Positions 47,677 to 59,151 are shown, counted from the first letter of the stretch. The stretch: 64,000 nucleotides of DNA from Pseudomonas resinovorans NBRC 106553 (GCF_000412695.1 NC_021499.1:5890001-5954000); one strand, 5' to 3'. A program made the numbers and translations. Notes: generated by a model not told the origin, from the letters alone.

Positions 47677-49131
47677 CTAGGCCGGACGATAAACACGCAC
47701 ATTGGCATGTCCCTCGCTGAGCAGGTGGTGGGCGTGCAGGCGGCTCATCACACCCTTGTCGCAATACAGGAGGTACTGGCGGTTGGCGTCCAGTTCCTTG
47801 AAGCGGTTGTTGACCGCGTAGAACGGCAGGGCCAACACCTCGATGCCGGCCAGCTCCAGGGGGTCGTCTTCCTGGGCGTCCGGGTGGCGGATGTCGACGA
47901 CGATCTGCCCGGGCAGGGCTTCACGCACTTCTTCCACCGCCACGTCCTGGCCCAGCTCGTCGATCACCCGGTCGATGGGCACCAGGCGAGCGCGCTCAAG
48001 GGCGCGCTCGAGGATGGCCATGTCGAACTGCTCTTCCTCGTGCTCGATGCGGCCGGGCTTGGCGCGGGTGGTCGGGTTCACCGAGATCACGCCGCAGTAC
48101 TCGGGCATGTGCTTGGCGAACTCGGCGGTGCCGATCTTGGTGGCGGTGTCGATGATGTCCTGCTTGTGGCTGGCGATCAGCGGGCGCAGGACCAGCATGT
48201 CGGTGGCCGAGTCGATCACCGAGAGGTTGGGCAGGGTCTGGCTGGAAACCTGGGAAATGGCTTCGCCGGTCACCAGCGCGTCGAGGTTCAGCTTGCGCGC
48301 CATGTGGGTGGAGGCGCGCAGCATCATGCGCTTGAGCACCACGCCCATCTGGCTGTTGTCGACCTTGCTGAGGATCTCGCCGACCACTTCCTCGAAGGGC
48401 ACGCTGATGAACAGCACGCGCTGGGAGCGGCCGTACTTTTCCCACAGGAAGTGGGCCACTTCCATCACGCCCAGTTCGTGGGCGCGGCCGCCGAGGTTGA
48501 AGAAGCAGAAATGGGTCATCAGGCCGCGGCGCATCATCTGATAGGCGGCGACGGTGGAGTCGAAGCCACCGGACATCAGCACCAGGGTCTGCTCCAGGGA
48601 GCCCAGCGGGTAGCCGCCGATGCCGTTGTGCTGGTGGTGGATGACGTAGAGGCGCTGGTCGCGCACTTCCATCCGTACTTCCACTTCCGGCTTCTTCAGG
48701 TCGATGCCGGCGGCGTTGCACTCCTGGCGCAGACGGCTGCCGACATGGCGCTCCAGCTCCATGGAGGTGAATTCATGCTTGCCTGCACGTTTGCAGCGCA
48801 CGGCGAAGATCTTGCCGGGGAGCTGGTCGGCGAAGTGCAGCTTGCACTTTTCCAGCACGTCGTCGAAGTCGCCCAGGGGGTACTCGTGCACTTCCAGGAA
48901 GTGGGTGATCCCGGGGACGCAGGTCAGGCGCTCGATCATCTCGCGCAGCAGCTTCGGCTCGGTCTGGCGAGTCTGGACGTCGAGGTTGTCCCAAACGCCG
49001 GTCACCTCGAGCTCCGGGTCCAGATCCTTCAGGACCGCACGGATGTTCTTCGAGAGCTGACGGATGAAGTGCTTGCGCACCGGCCGGCTCTTGATGGTGA
49101 TTTCCGGGAAGACTTTGACGATGAGTTTCAT
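47677..49131 (-). CDS. thiI: tRNA 4-thiouridine synthase / thiamine thiazole sulfurtransferase ThiI
   Basis: ThiI makes s4U at position 8 of tRNAs and, in many bacteria, passes sulfur to ThiS for the thiamine thiazole. The 484-residue protein has an N-terminal ferredoxin-like part and THUMP domain (about 1-165), the PP-loop ATP-pyrophosphatase motif [12 protein letters not shown] (about 180-195), and a C-terminal rhodanese domain with the persulfide cysteine in [12 protein letters not shown]. It is divergent from glnA. Confidence 0.97.
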   Translation of the reverse strand: MKLIVKVFPEITIKSRPVRKHFIRQLSKNIRAVLKDLDPELEVTGVWDNLDVQTRQTEPKLLREMIERLTCVPGITHFLEVHEYPLGDFDDVLEKCKLHFADQLPGKIFAVRCKRAGKHEFTSMELERHVGSRLRQECNAAGIDLKKPEVEVRMEVRDQRLYVIHHQHNGIGGYPLGSLEQTLVLMSGGFDSTVAAYQMMRRGLMTHFCFFNLGGRAHELGVMEVAHFLWEKYGRSQRVLFISVPFEEVVGEILSKVDNSQMGVVLKRMMLRASTHMARKLNLDALVTGEAISQVSSQTLPNLSVIDSATDMLVLRPLIASHKQDIIDTATKIGTAEFAKHMPEYCGVISVNPTTRAKPGRIEHEEEQFDMAILERALERARLVPIDRVIDELGQDVAVEEVREALPGQIVVDIRHPDAQEDDPLELAGIEVLALPFYAVNNRFKELDANRQYLLYCDKGVMSRLHAHHLLSEGHANVRVYRPA

Positions 49132-49226
49132 GAAAACAGCGCGAGGGCGACAGCCGAAAAAGAGGGGCGCGGATTATAGCGGAAATTGTTCAAGCTTTGA
49201 CCAAAATCATTCATCAAAGCTTTCGA

Positions 49227-49262
49227 TGCACCAAAATGCATCACGCGCACCATGGAGGGCAC
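49227..49262. promoter_or_regulatory. Two NtrC-binding sites upstream of glnA
   Basis: TGCACCAAAATGCATCA (49227-49243) and CGCACCATGGAGGGCAC (49246-49262) each have a near-perfect left half of the NtrC consensus TGCACCAATTTGGTGCA. A further right half GGTGC is at 49269-49273. They lie about 110-150 bp upstream of the predicted glnA start, the usual enhancer distance. Confidence 0.75.
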
Positions 49263-49347
49263 GAAAACGGTGCGCAAAAGTGCGCTTAATCAGAGCGAAT
49301 GACCCGCCAGCCGCGAGTTTAGGGGGGGTCAGCCCATTCCAGGGCAC

Positions 49348-49363
49348 TGGCACGCAATTTGCT
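49348..49363 (+). promoter_or_regulatory. RpoN (sigma-54) promoter of glnA
   Basis: TGGCACGCAATTTGCT matches the -24/-12 consensus TGGCACGNNNNTTGCW at every defined position. Transcription should start near 49374, leaving a leader of about 90 nt. Together with the NtrC sites it makes glnA a nitrogen-limitation-induced gene. Confidence 0.93.
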
Positions 49364-49464
49364 CCCTTGTGAGGCAGGTCGCCCTGGCGGACTATCCCGC
49401 CCCGGCTTCACCCCGAATCTTTTTGGGAGGCAAGGTTACTGCCCCCATCCATCTGGAGGACAAC

Positions 49465-50868
49465 ATGTCGAAGTCGCTTCAACTGATTAAAGAACACGAC
49501 GTGAAGTGGATTGATCTGCGCTTCACCGACACCAAAGGCAAGCAGCAGCACGTGACCATGCCGGCCCGTGACGCCGATGACGATTTCTTCGAGCACGGCA
49601 AGATGTTCGACGGCTCCTCCATCGAAGGCTGGAAAGGCATCGAAGCCTCCGACATGATCCTGCTGCCGGACGACAGCACCGCCGTCCTGGACCCCTTCAC
49701 CGAAGAGCCGACCATCATCCTGGTCTGCGACATCATCGAGCCGAGCACCATGCAAGGCTACGACCGCGACCCGCGCGCCATCGCCCGTCGCGCCGAAGAG
49801 TTCCTGAAGACCACCGGTATCGGTGACACCGTCTTCGTGGGCCCGGAGCCGGAGTTCTTCATCTTCGACGAAGTGAAGTTCAAGTCCGACATTTCCGGTT
49901 CCATGTTCAAGATCTTCTCCGAGCAGGCTTCCTGGAACACCGACGCCGACATCGAAGGCGGCAACAAAGGCCACCGTCCGGGCGTGAAGGGCGGCTACTT
50001 CCCGGTACCGCCGGTCGACCACGACCACGAAATCCGTACCGCCATGTGCAACGCACTGGAAGAAATGGGCCTGGTCGTCGAAGTTCACCACCACGAAGTG
50101 GCGACCGCCGGTCAGAACGAAATCGGCGTGAAGTTCAACACCCTGGTAGCCAAGGCTGACGAAGTTCAGACCCTGAAGTACTGCGTGCACAACGTGGCTG
50201 ACGCTTACGGCAAGACCGTGACCTTCATGCCCAAGCCCCTGTACGGCGACAACGGCTCGGGTATGCACGTTCACATGTCCATCTCCAAGGATGGCAAGAA
50301 CACCTTCGCTGGCGAAGGCTATGCCGGCCTGTCCGATACCGCCCTGTACTTCATTGGCGGCATCATCAAGCACGGTAAGGCCCTGAACGGCTTCACCAAC
50401 CCGTCGACCAACTCCTACAAGCGTCTGGTCCCGGGCTTCGAAGCCCCGGTAATGCTGGCCTACTCCGCCCGCAACCGTTCCGCCTCGATCCGTATCCCGT
50501 ACGTGAACAGCCCGAAAGCCCGCCGTATCGAAGCGCGCTTCCCGGACCCGGCTGCCAACCCCTACCTGTGCTTCGCCGCACTGCTGATGGCTGGCCTGGA
50601 CGGCATCCAGAACAAGATCCACCCCGGCGATGCCGCCGACAAGAACCTGTATGACCTGCCGCCGGAAGAGGCCAAGGAAATCCCGCAGGTTTGCGGCAGC
50701 CTGAAAGAGGCTCTGGAAGAACTCGACAAGGGCCGTGCGTTCCTGACCAAGGGCGGCGTGTTCAGCGACGACTTCATCGATGCCTATATCGAGCTGAAGA
50801 GCGAAGAAGAAATCAAGGTGCGCACCTTCGTGCACCCGCTGGAATACGACCTGTACTACAGCGTCTGA
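49465..50868 (+). CDS. glnA: Glutamine synthetase type I
   Basis: GlnA condenses glutamate and ammonia to glutamine and is the central nitrogen-assimilation enzyme. The 467 residues carry FDGSSIEGW, the [11 protein letters not shown] metal motif, [10 protein letters not shown], the substrate-binding [15 protein letters not shown] and the adenylylation tyrosine in [10 protein letters not shown], so activity is likely controlled by GlnE/GlnB. Start 49465 has GGAGGA just upstream and gives the family N-terminus [15 protein letters not shown]; the frame is open upstream into the leader. An IS element sits right after its terminator. Confidence 0.99.
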   Translation: MSKSLQLIKEHDVKWIDLRFTDTKGKQQHVTMPARDADDDFFEHGKMFDGSSIEGWKGIEASDMILLPDDSTAVLDPFTEEPTIILVCDIIEPSTMQGYDRDPRAIARRAEEFLKTTGIGDTVFVGPEPEFFIFDEVKFKSDISGSMFKIFSEQASWNTDADIEGGNKGHRPGVKGGYFPVPPVDHDHEIRTAMCNALEEMGLVVEVHHHEVATAGQNEIGVKFNTLVAKADEVQTLKYCVHNVADAYGKTVTFMPKPLYGDNGSGMHVHMSISKDGKNTFAGEGYAGLSDTALYFIGGIIKHGKALNGFTNPSTNSYKRLVPGFEAPVMLAYSARNRSASIRIPYVNSPKARRIEARFPDPAANPYLCFAALLMAGLDGIQNKIHPGDAADKNLYDLPPEEAKEIPQVCGSLKEALEELDKGRAFLTKGGVFSDDFIDAYIELKSEEEIKVRTFVHPLEYDLYYSV

Positions 50869-50902
50869 TCCAGTTGTGACCGCGCAAGCGGCATGATTGA
50901 GA

Positions 50903-50928
50903 GGCCTCCTTCGGGAGGCCTTTTTTAT
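50903..50928 (+). terminator. Rho-independent terminator of glnA
   Basis: GGCCTCC and GGAGGCC form a 7-bp stem with a TTCG loop, followed by TTTTTTAT. The T-tract is also the left copy of the target duplication of the ISL3 insertion, so the terminator remains complete. Confidence 0.92.
50921..50928. repeat. Left target-site duplication of the ISL3 element
   Basis: TTTTTTAT, identical to 52234-52241; this is the T-tract of the glnA terminator. Confidence 0.9.
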
Positions 50929-52233
50929 GGTTCTTCGCGGATTCAGGGGGAAGAGCGAGTTGACAGTCAGGGAAGTGGGTAGATTGGCAGTCGCCAAACG
51001 AACCAACCCCCACTCCCTGCTGCCGCCGTGAATCCTATTGATCTTGCCCAGTTCTGGCCAGGCTACGAGGTCGTCGCCTGTCGCCAAGCCACTCACGACA
51101 CCCTGCTGATTGAGCTCGAACCTCAAGCCGGCTCCCTCCCCAAATGTGGCCGCTGTCACCAAGACTGCCCGCTGATCCACGAGCGGCGAATCCGCCAGGT
51201 GCGTGACCGTGACCTGCTGGATCAGCGCGTGCTGCTCCAACTGCCGGTGCGTCGCGTCGATTGCCTGGATTGTGGGCGGGTGACCGAGCGGATTGACTGG
51301 CTGGAGCCGGCCTCCCGCTTGACCCAGCGGCTGCGCCTCTGGCTCGAGGGCTTGCTGCAACTGTTGCCGATCAGCCATGTCAGCCGCCTCACTGGCCTGC
51401 ACTGGCACACCCTCAAGACGCTCGACAAGCGCCGCCTCGAGGCGGCCGTGGGGACCTTTGAGCCCGGTGAGGTGCGGCGGCTGGTGATGGACGAGTTCGC
51501 CCTGCACAAGGGGCATCGTTACGCCACGGTGATCATGGATGCCGAGCGCACGCGGGTGCTGTGGGTCGGGCATGGCAACAGCCGTGAGGCGATCCGTCCG
51601 TTCTTCGAATTGCTCGGCGAGCACTGCCGGCAGATCGAGGCGGTGGCCATGGACATGAACACCGCCTTCGACCTCGAGGTGAAACGGCATTGCCCGCAGG
51701 CCGAGGTGGTGTACGACCTGTTCCACGTGGTGGCGCGCTACGGCCGGGACGTGATCGACCGGATCCGGGTCGACCAGGCCAACCGCCTGCGCGAAGACAA
51801 ACCGGCGCGCAAGGTGGTCAAGCAGAGCCGCTGGCTGCTGCTGCGCAATCGCGAAAACCTCAAGGGCGGACAGGCCGTGCAGTTGCAGGAATTGCTCGCG
51901 GCCAACCAGCCACTGGCCACGGCCTACGTGCTCAAGGATGCATTAAAGGAAATCTGGTACGCCCCCAGTGTGCAGGACGGCTGGCGGCGCTGGCGAACCT
52001 GGCTGCGGCACGCCCGGGACAGCGGCTTGGCGCCGCTCCAACGCTTTGCCAGGAACCTCAAGCGTTACGCGCGCGGCATCCTCGCCAGCGCCCGTTTCCC
52101 CTTGCACACCAGCCAGCTGGAAGGGGTGAACAACCGCATCAAGGTGATCAAGCGCATGGCCTATGGCTTCCGCGACTCGGCCTACTTCTTCCTGAAAATC
52201 AAGGCCGCCTTCCCCGGGAAAGCGCGATGAACC
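50929..52233 (+). mobile_element. Intact ISL3-family insertion sequence (1305 bp)
   Basis: The ends are imperfect 25-bp inverted repeats: left starts GGTTCTTCGCGGATTCAGGG, right (minus strand) GGTTCATCGCGCTTTCCCGG, both continuing GGAAG-like. The element is flanked by identical 8-bp copies of TTTTTTAT (50921-50928 and 52234-52241), the duplication length typical of ISL3. It carries one uninterrupted transposase gene. The perfect duplication and intact gene suggest a recent insertion. Confidence 0.93.
51028..52230 (+). CDS. tnp: ISL3-family transposase
   Basis: The 400-residue DDE transposase has an N-terminal zinc-finger-like CGRCH...CLDCG pair, a helix-turn-helix region (LLPISHVSRLTGLHWHTLK), and the catalytic segments VMDEFALHKGHRYAT (D), EAVAMDMNTAF (D) and HTSQLEGVNNRIKVIKRMA (E). 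The start is GTG at 51028. The stop lies inside the right inverted repeat. The gene is full length and undamaged, so the element may still move. Confidence 0.95.
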   Translation: MNPIDLAQFWPGYEVVACRQATHDTLLIELEPQAGSLPKCGRCHQDCPLIHERRIRQVRDRDLLDQRVLLQLPVRRVDCLDCGRVTERIDWLEPASRLTQRLRLWLEGLLQLLPISHVSRLTGLHWHTLKTLDKRRLEAAVGTFEPGEVRRLVMDEFALHKGHRYATVIMDAERTRVLWVGHGNSREAIRPFFELLGEHCRQIEAVAMDMNTAFDLEVKRHCPQAEVVYDLFHVVARYGRDVIDRIRVDQANRLREDKPARKVVKQSRWLLLRNRENLKGGQAVQLQELLAANQPLATAYVLKDALKEIWYAPSVQDGWRRWRTWLRHARDSGLAPLQRFARNLKRYARGILASARFPLHTSQLEGVNNRIKVIKRMAYGFRDSAYFFLKIKAAFPGKAR

Positions 52234-52241
52234 TTTTTTAT
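52234..52241. repeat. Right target-site duplication of the ISL3 element
   Basis: TTTTTTAT, identical to the copy at 50921-50928. Confidence 0.9.
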
Positions 52242-52715
52242 TGCCGTCTTGGGGGCTCGAGCCGGACTGGCAATCTCCGTTGTTCAGCTCATTGCCGAGT
52301 GGGCGGGAGGTTTCTGTTTCGCCTTCCCGGGCGAGTCACTTCTGGCAGTCGCCCCAGAAGTAACCAAGAGGGCTTGCCCCGACATCCGGGTTTGGCTGCG
52401 CCAAACTCCCCTCGCTACATCGTCGCTCCGGGGGCACGGCGCGAAGGGCCATCCATGGCCCTGCGCGCCTCTCGCGGCATCCATGCCGCTCGTCCCCCTC
52501 CCCAACGATTCCACTCGGCCGCCTGAAGGGGCGCTTTGCGCGGCGTCATCTCCAATGCTTCGTTTCAGGCCGGTTTGGGCATCAGGACGGCTCGCGCCTG
52601 CCGGCGCGAGTCACCCCTCGCCCTACGGGAGAGGGGCGGGGGAGAGGGATGTGTCTACATGCAAGAAGTCAGGGAGAAGCAATCACATGAACTTGCCAAT
52701 TCAGTGCCCCCACCC
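52242..52715. other. Non-coding stretch between the IS element and the MscS gene
   Basis: No supported gene was found. The sequence looks like dispersed intergenic repeat material: an inverted CACTTCTGG/CCAGAAGTAACC motif near 52338-52365, arms such as GGTTTGGC/GCCAAAC, and a CCTCGCCCTACGGGAGAGGG segment (about 52617-52636). Short open frames here have no plausible start and no recognisable product. Confidence 0.6.
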
Positions 52716-54914
52716 TCAAACGCCCAGGCCGTCCGGCACATCCGGGTCCTGCGGCGACTCGCCGGCGGGCCGGCGTGCACGGGTCAGTTGCACGTTCAGG
52801 CGCGGCATCGCCAGCTCCATGCCGGACTGGTCGAGGCGCCGGCGCAGGCGCAGGTTGAACGCCCGCTGCACTTCCCACTGCTTGATCGGCGCGGTCTTGA
52901 AGCGGAAGCGCAGGATCGCCTGGCCGTTGTCGAAACTCTCCACGCCCTGCAATTCCAGGGGCGACCACAGGCTGCGGTAGACCGACGGGTCGCTGCGCAG
53001 CTCCTTGGCCACCTCATGCACCAATGCCACCGCATCGTCGATCGGCATGCTCGCCGGCACCGGCCAGCGGAACATGGCGTAGCCGAACTGCCGCGAGTAG
53101 TTCTTGATGCTCTTGATCTCGCTGAAGGGAATGGTATGCACCACGCCATCCAGATCGCGCAGGCGCACGGTGCGGATGGTCAGCCCCTCCACCGTTCCCA
53201 GGTGGCCGCCGACATCCACGTAGTCGTCGATGGACAGCGAGTCCTCGATGATGATGAACAGCCCGGTGATCAGGTCCGCCACCAGTGACTGCGCGCCGAA
53301 GCCGATGGCCAGGCCGATGACACCGGCACCGGCCAGCAGCGGCGTCACGTTCATGCCCATGTTGGCCAGAGCGACGATCAGCGCGATCAACGCGATGCTG
53401 GCGAACAACACGTTGCGGATCAGCGGCAGCATGGTCAGCGCACGGGTGTTGGTGCGGTTCCGTCCGCCAACGCCAAGGCTGTGCTGCACCGCCGTGTCGG
53501 CGAGGATCCACACCAGCCAGGCCACCAGCAGGGTGGTGCCGAAACGCACCACCTGTCTGCTGATCTCCGCGCCCTCGCCCTTGGCATAGCTGATCAGCGA
53601 CATGTCCCAGACCCGCAACCCCAACTCGACGAAAAGCAACACCACGACGAGGTGCACCAGGGTGAGGCCGAAGTTCTGCAATTGCTCGAGGTAGGGGGCA
53701 CTGCGCCGAGCCCCTGCCGCATCCCGGCTGGAGCCACGGCGGATCAAGCCAACCACTGTCATCGCCACCACCGCCAGCACTGCCGAGACCAGGGCGCGAC
53801 GCAGGGCGGAACTGCTATCGCCGGCGGACACGAAGGTGGCGATCAGGGAGGTACCCACCAGCAGCAGCACCGGCACGAACCACAGGGTGCCGATCAACTG
53901 CACCAGATCATGCAGGCCGCGCTGGCCAATGCGACGGTCCAGTGGCTGGTTGCGGATCAGGTGGGCGATGGGACGGCGGAAGCGCAACACGAAGAGCGCG
54001 GTGAGCACCGCCGCACTGACATTGGCCAGGACGCTCAGGCAGCTGGCAGTGTTCTCTCCCAGCCCGGCAATCAGTCGCGGGTCATGGGCCGCCTCGCCAA
54101 GGGCGGCCAGGCTGCCGATCAGCCAGAGCGGGTGGAAGGCCTGGCGCCGCAGGATATCCAGGGCCCGCCGGCGGTGCGGCCCACTCAACAACGACAGGCA
54201 GATCACGCAGAGGGCCGAGAACAAGGTGCCGCAGATCAGCACATAAGCCATGACCATCGCCAGGGTCTTGCCCAGGGAGCTGGGCAGCACGAGCGAGAGG
54301 TACAGGGTGATCAGGAAGGCGATCATCCAGGGGCCCAGCTTGCGCAGGGCGAACAGCACGAGGTCGCGGGTCTTGGGCTGCTGCGGCAGCTCCGCTGCCA
54401 GCCCGAAGCGTTCGCGCATGCGCCGCCCCAGCCAGAGGATCGCCGACGCCAACAGGCCCCAGACCAGCAGCACGATGGAAAAATTGAAGACGACGACGGG
54501 CAACGCTCGCCAATCCGGCAGGCGCTCCGCCAACTCGGCACCCGCCAGACGGAACTTATTGCGCCAGTGCAGCAACGGGCTGTTATCGCCCTGGAAGCGC
54601 TTCTCCAGCTCCATCAGGGAGTCGCTGATCAGTCCAAGCACCCCGCCCTCGCTGGCCTTTTCCTTGCCGGTGACATCGCGCAATTGCTTCAGCTTGTTCA
54701 GCAGGTCGGCGCGCTGCTTGTCGTTCTCCAGGGTCTGGATCACCTGGTTGAGCGACTGTTCGAGCTGGGCACTGCTGACCTGCTCGCTCCCCGAGGAACT
54801 CCCCGCCAGGGGGTTGGGCAAGGCCGCACGCCCCTGCGCCGGGAACAGGCTGACGAGCAGGCACAGCAGCAGCGGCATGAGGAAGCGGATGGCAAGCATG
54901 GACGGTAGCGGCAT
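52716..54914 (-). CDS. Large MscS-family mechanosensitive channel
   Basis: This 732-residue protein has a signal peptide (to about residue 31), a periplasmic helical region with possible coiled coil (EQLNQVIQTLENDKQ-like, about 40-150), about ten membrane spans, and a C-terminal MscS core (about 520-690): GAQSLVADLITGLFIIIEDS pore/beta region, DYVDVGGHLGTVEGLTIRTV and VHTIPFSEIKSI. It should release solutes under osmotic down-shock. The start at 54914 gives the signal peptide; an ATG five codons later is also possible. It is larger than plain MscS (about 285 residues) and smaller than MscK. Confidence 0.9.
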   Translation of the reverse strand: MPLPSMLAIRFLMPLLLCLLVSLFPAQGRAALPNPLAGSSSGSEQVSSAQLEQSLNQVIQTLENDKQRADLLNKLKQLRDVTGKEKASEGGVLGLISDSLMELEKRFQGDNSPLLHWRNKFRLAGAELAERLPDWRALPVVVFNFSIVLLVWGLLASAILWLGRRMRERFGLAAELPQQPKTRDLVLFALRKLGPWMIAFLITLYLSLVLPSSLGKTLAMVMAYVLICGTLFSALCVICLSLLSGPHRRRALDILRRQAFHPLWLIGSLAALGEAAHDPRLIAGLGENTASCLSVLANVSAAVLTALFVLRFRRPIAHLIRNQPLDRRIGQRGLHDLVQLIGTLWFVPVLLLVGTSLIATFVSAGDSSSALRRALVSAVLAVVAMTVVGLIRRGSSRDAAGARRSAPYLEQLQNFGLTLVHLVVVLLFVELGLRVWDMSLISYAKGEGAEISRQVVRFGTTLLVAWLVWILADTAVQHSLGVGGRNRTNTRALTMLPLIRNVLFASIALIALIVALANMGMNVTPLLAGAGVIGLAIGFGAQSLVADLITGLFIIIEDSLSIDDYVDVGGHLGTVEGLTIRTVRLRDLDGVVHTIPFSEIKSIKNYSRQFGYAMFRWPVPASMPIDDAVALVHEVAKELRSDPSVYRSLWSPLELQGVESFDNGQAILRFRFKTAPIKQWEVQRAFNLRLRRRLDQSGMELAMPRLNVQLTRARRPAGESPQDPDVPDGLGV

Positions 54915-55144
54915 GAGAAAGGCGTCCCTTGAACAGTCAAAGCAAAGCGCATGATACAAAAGCCTGCACGTGAGCCGCCGACAGTTCGACGCGGCCGAAT
55001 GAGCCTGGCAGCGGCGTCGGCCCGCGGAAATGTCCCAACGTGTCGCAACGCACACCGGCCACCTCGACGCTATCGCACAATGCCCGACTTGCCAGCCCGC
55101 CATCCGGGTGCAAGGCTTGGCATGAGCTTCCGGAGACCGCCACC

Positions 55145-55705
55145 ATGCGCCTCATCGTCATCAGCTGCCTGCTGCTCGCCGCAGCGCTGCCAGCCACCGC
55201 CCAGATCTACAGGTACATCGACGCCAACGGCAACACGGTGTTCACCAACCAGCCCCCGGATGGCGCCGCCACCGAACGGGTGGAGCTGGCGCCGACCAAT
55301 ACCGTGCGCTCCCAGGCGCCGACGGCTCCGGCCGACGACGCGACGGACCCGGCCAACGGCGCGCCCTTCTACCAGGTGCTCGCGCTCACCGACATCCCCT
55401 CCGACGAAGCCCTGCGTGCCAACAACGGTACCTTCAGCGTCGGCGTGGCGCTGGACCCGCGCCTGCAGCCCGGCCACAGCCTGCGCCTGCGCCTGGATGG
55501 CGAACCCCACGGCCAGCCCACCAACGTGCCACGCCTGCAACTGGTGAACCTGTCGCGCGGCGAACACACCATGGCGGTGGATGTGCTCTCCGGCACCAGA
55601 GTGGTGCAGACCAGCGCCCCTGTCACCTTTACCGTCCAGCGGGTCAATACCAGCAGCCCGGCGCTGCGTCCCCCGCCCGCCCCCACCCCACGGCCGAACA
55701 ACTGA
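55145..55705 (+). CDS. DUF4124 domain periplasmic protein
   Basis: This 186-residue protein has a signal peptide (MRLIVISCLLLAAALPATA) and the DUF4124 motif QIYRYIDANGNTVFTNQPPD, then a proline-rich stretch and an Ig-like beta domain. The start at 55145 is set by the signal peptide. It is followed after 3 bp by a paralogue on the same strand. The function is unknown; the pair lies just upstream of ntrBC, as in other pseudomonads. Confidence 0.88.
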   Translation: MRLIVISCLLLAAALPATAQIYRYIDANGNTVFTNQPPDGAATERVELAPTNTVRSQAPTAPADDATDPANGAPFYQVLALTDIPSDEALRANNGTFSVGVALDPRLQPGHSLRLRLDGEPHGQPTNVPRLQLVNLSRGEHTMAVDVLSGTRVVQTSAPVTFTVQRVNTSSPALRPPPAPTPRPNN

Positions 55706-55708
55706 CCG

Positions 55709-56332
55709 ATGACCCGATTCCTGCTCCTCGCCCTCCTGCTCCTCGGCCAGCCCGTGCTGGCCGAGGTCTACACCTACATCGACGACGAGGGCAACCGCGT
55801 CTTCACCGACCGCCCCAAGCCGGGCAACGCGGAACGCCTGCAGTTGGCGCCTTCCAACGCCATGAACGTCCCCGGGGATATCCAGCCGCCGCCGCTCTAC
55901 CAGAAGCCGATTCCCCGCGAGCAGGGCTACCAGGTGCTGCGCATCCTGGTGCCCGAGCCGGAAGCCACCATCCGCGACGGCGAAGGCAACCTGATCGTCA
56001 GCGCCACCAGCGAACCCGGCCTGCGCGCCAACCACAACTACCGCCTGTTGCTGGACGGCAAGCCCGTGGGCGAGCCGGGCCGCAGCCCGGTGTTCCCGCT
56101 GAAGAACCTCGATCGCGGCACCCATCAGTTGGCCGTGGAAATCATCGATGAGCAGGGCCGCACGGTCGAGCGCACCCCGGGACAACCGGTGCACATCATC
56201 CGCATGTCGCTGGCGCAGAAACGCCTGGCGCGCCCCTGCGAGAAAGACGACTACGGCGTGCGCCCCGAATGCCCGCTGAAGGACAAGCCCGAGGAAGAGG
56301 ATGACGACATCGCCATCCTGCCCTTCATCTGA
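55709..56332 (+). CDS. DUF4124 domain periplasmic protein, second copy
   Basis: This 207-residue protein has signal peptide MTRFLLLALLLLGQPVLA, the DUF4124 motif EVYTYIDDEGNRVFTDRPKPG and an Ig-like domain with GLRANHNYRLLLDGKPVGEP that parallels the first copy, ending in an acidic tail (KPEEEDDDIAILPFI). It arose by tandem duplication of the preceding gene, with strong divergence. The function is unknown. Confidence 0.88.
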   Translation: MTRFLLLALLLLGQPVLAEVYTYIDDEGNRVFTDRPKPGNAERLQLAPSNAMNVPGDIQPPPLYQKPIPREQGYQVLRILVPEPEATIRDGEGNLIVSATSEPGLRANHNYRLLLDGKPVGEPGRSPVFPLKNLDRGTHQLAVEIIDEQGRTVERTPGQPVHIIRMSLAQKRLARPCEKDDYGVRPECPLKDKPEEEDDDIAILPFI

Positions 56333-56413
56333 CCCGCCCCTCCCGTAACCGGCGGTACCCCCGATGTCACCCGGGGTATCGCCTGGACGCCCCTCCCGCT
56401 GATCCGCGCTATC

Positions 56414-56428
56414 GCACCATTTCAGTGC
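56414..56428. promoter_or_regulatory. NtrC-binding site upstream of ntrB
   Basis: GCACCATTTCAGTGC matches the NtrC palindrome GCACCANNNTGGTGC at 10 of 12 defined positions. It overlaps the -35 side of a possible sigma-70 promoter with -10 TATACT at 56448-56453, which suggests autoregulation of ntrBC by NtrC, as at glnL of enteric bacteria. Confidence 0.65.
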
Positions 56429-56594
56429 AAGACCCTGCACCGCTTTCTATACTCTCCCCATTTTGGTTCGTCCGGAGCCGGACTATTTGCTCTGAAAGAT
56501 AGCCTCAGCCAGCGGAAACCCTATTTTCACGCGTCTTTTCAGGGCTTTGGTTTGCTTCTTGCATTTTCCTGTCATCGCCACGAGCGCCGAAGCC

Positions 56595-57676
56595 ATGACC
56601 ATCAACGACGCCCTGCACCGACTGCTGCTCGACAACCTGACGACAGCAGTGATCCTGCTCAACGCCGACCTGCGCCTCGAGTACATGAATCCGGCAGCGG
56701 AAATGCTCCTCGCCGTCAGTGGCCAGCGCAGCCATGGCCAGTTCATCAGCGAGCTGTTCACCGAGTCGCCCGAGGCCCTCGCCTCCCTGCGCCAGGCGGT
56801 GGAACAGGCGCACCCCTTCACCAAGCGCGAGGCCATGCTGACCTCGCTCTCCGGGCAGGCCCTGACCGTGGATTACGCGGTCACGCCCATCCTCAATCGC
56901 GGCGAGACCCTGCTGCTGCTGGAAGTCCACCCCCGTGACCGCCTGCTGCGGATCACCAAGGAGGAGGCCCAGCTGTCCAAGCAGGAGACCACCAAGCTGC
57001 TGGTGCGAGGCCTTGCCCACGAGATCAAGAACCCCTTGGGCGGCATCCGTGGCGCCGCCCAGCTGCTCTCCCGCGAACTGCCGGAAGAGCACCTGAAGGA
57101 CTACACCAACGTCATCATCGAAGAGGCCGACCGCCTGCGGAACCTGGTGGACCGCATGCTCGGCTCGAACAAGCTGCCGTCGCTGGCCATGACCAACGTC
57201 CACGAAGTGCTGGAGCGGGTCTGCAGCCTGGTGGATGCGGAGAGCCAGGGCGGCATCAATCTGGTGCGCGACTACGACCCGAGCATCCCCGATGTCTTCA
57301 TCGACAAGGAGCAGATGATCCAGGCCGTGCTCAATATCGTGCGCAACGCCATGCAGGCCCTGTCGGCGCAGAACGACCTGCGCCTGGGCCGCATCACCCT
57401 GCGCACCCGCACCCTGCGCCAGTTCACCATCGGCCACACGCGCCATCGCCTGGTGACCAAGGTGGAAATCATCGACAACGGCCCGGGCATCCCGGCCGAG
57501 CTCCAGGAAACCATCTTCTATCCCATGGTCAGCGGTCGTCCGGACGGTACCGGACTGGGCCTGGCCATCGCCCAGAACATCATCAGTCAGCACCAGGGCC
57601 TGATCGAGTGTGAAAGCCATCCCGGGCACACCGTCTTCTCGATCTTCCTGCCGCTGGAACAAGGAGTCTCTTCGAC

Positions 57677-57680
<4 letters not shown>
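56595..57680 (+). CDS. ntrB: Nitrogen-regulation sensor histidine kinase NtrB
   Basis: NtrB (GlnL) phosphorylates or dephosphorylates NtrC under control of PII. The 361-residue soluble kinase has a PAS domain (about 10-115), a dimerisation/phosphoacceptor helix with His142 in RGLAHEIKNPLGGIRGAA, and an ATPase domain with N box RNAMQAL, G1 DNGPGIPAEL and G2 GRPDGTGLGLAIAQN. The start at 56595 fits the family. Its stop overlaps the ntrC start (ATGA). Confidence 0.97.
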
Positions 57681-59113
<1,433 letters not shown>

Positions 59114-59120
59114 CCCACCC

Positions 59121-59151
59121 GGCGGGGTCGCGCCAGCACCCCGCCTCTTTT
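59121..59151 (+). terminator. Terminator of ntrBC
   Basis: GGCGGGGT pairs with ACCCCGCC around a 9-nt loop, followed by TCTTTT, 8 bp after the ntrC stop. Confidence 0.8.

Noticed and set aside
52242..52715. Small genes in the gap after the IS element
   Set aside because: Open frames are present in several phases but lack starts with ribosome sites; the sequence resembles repeated intergenic material.
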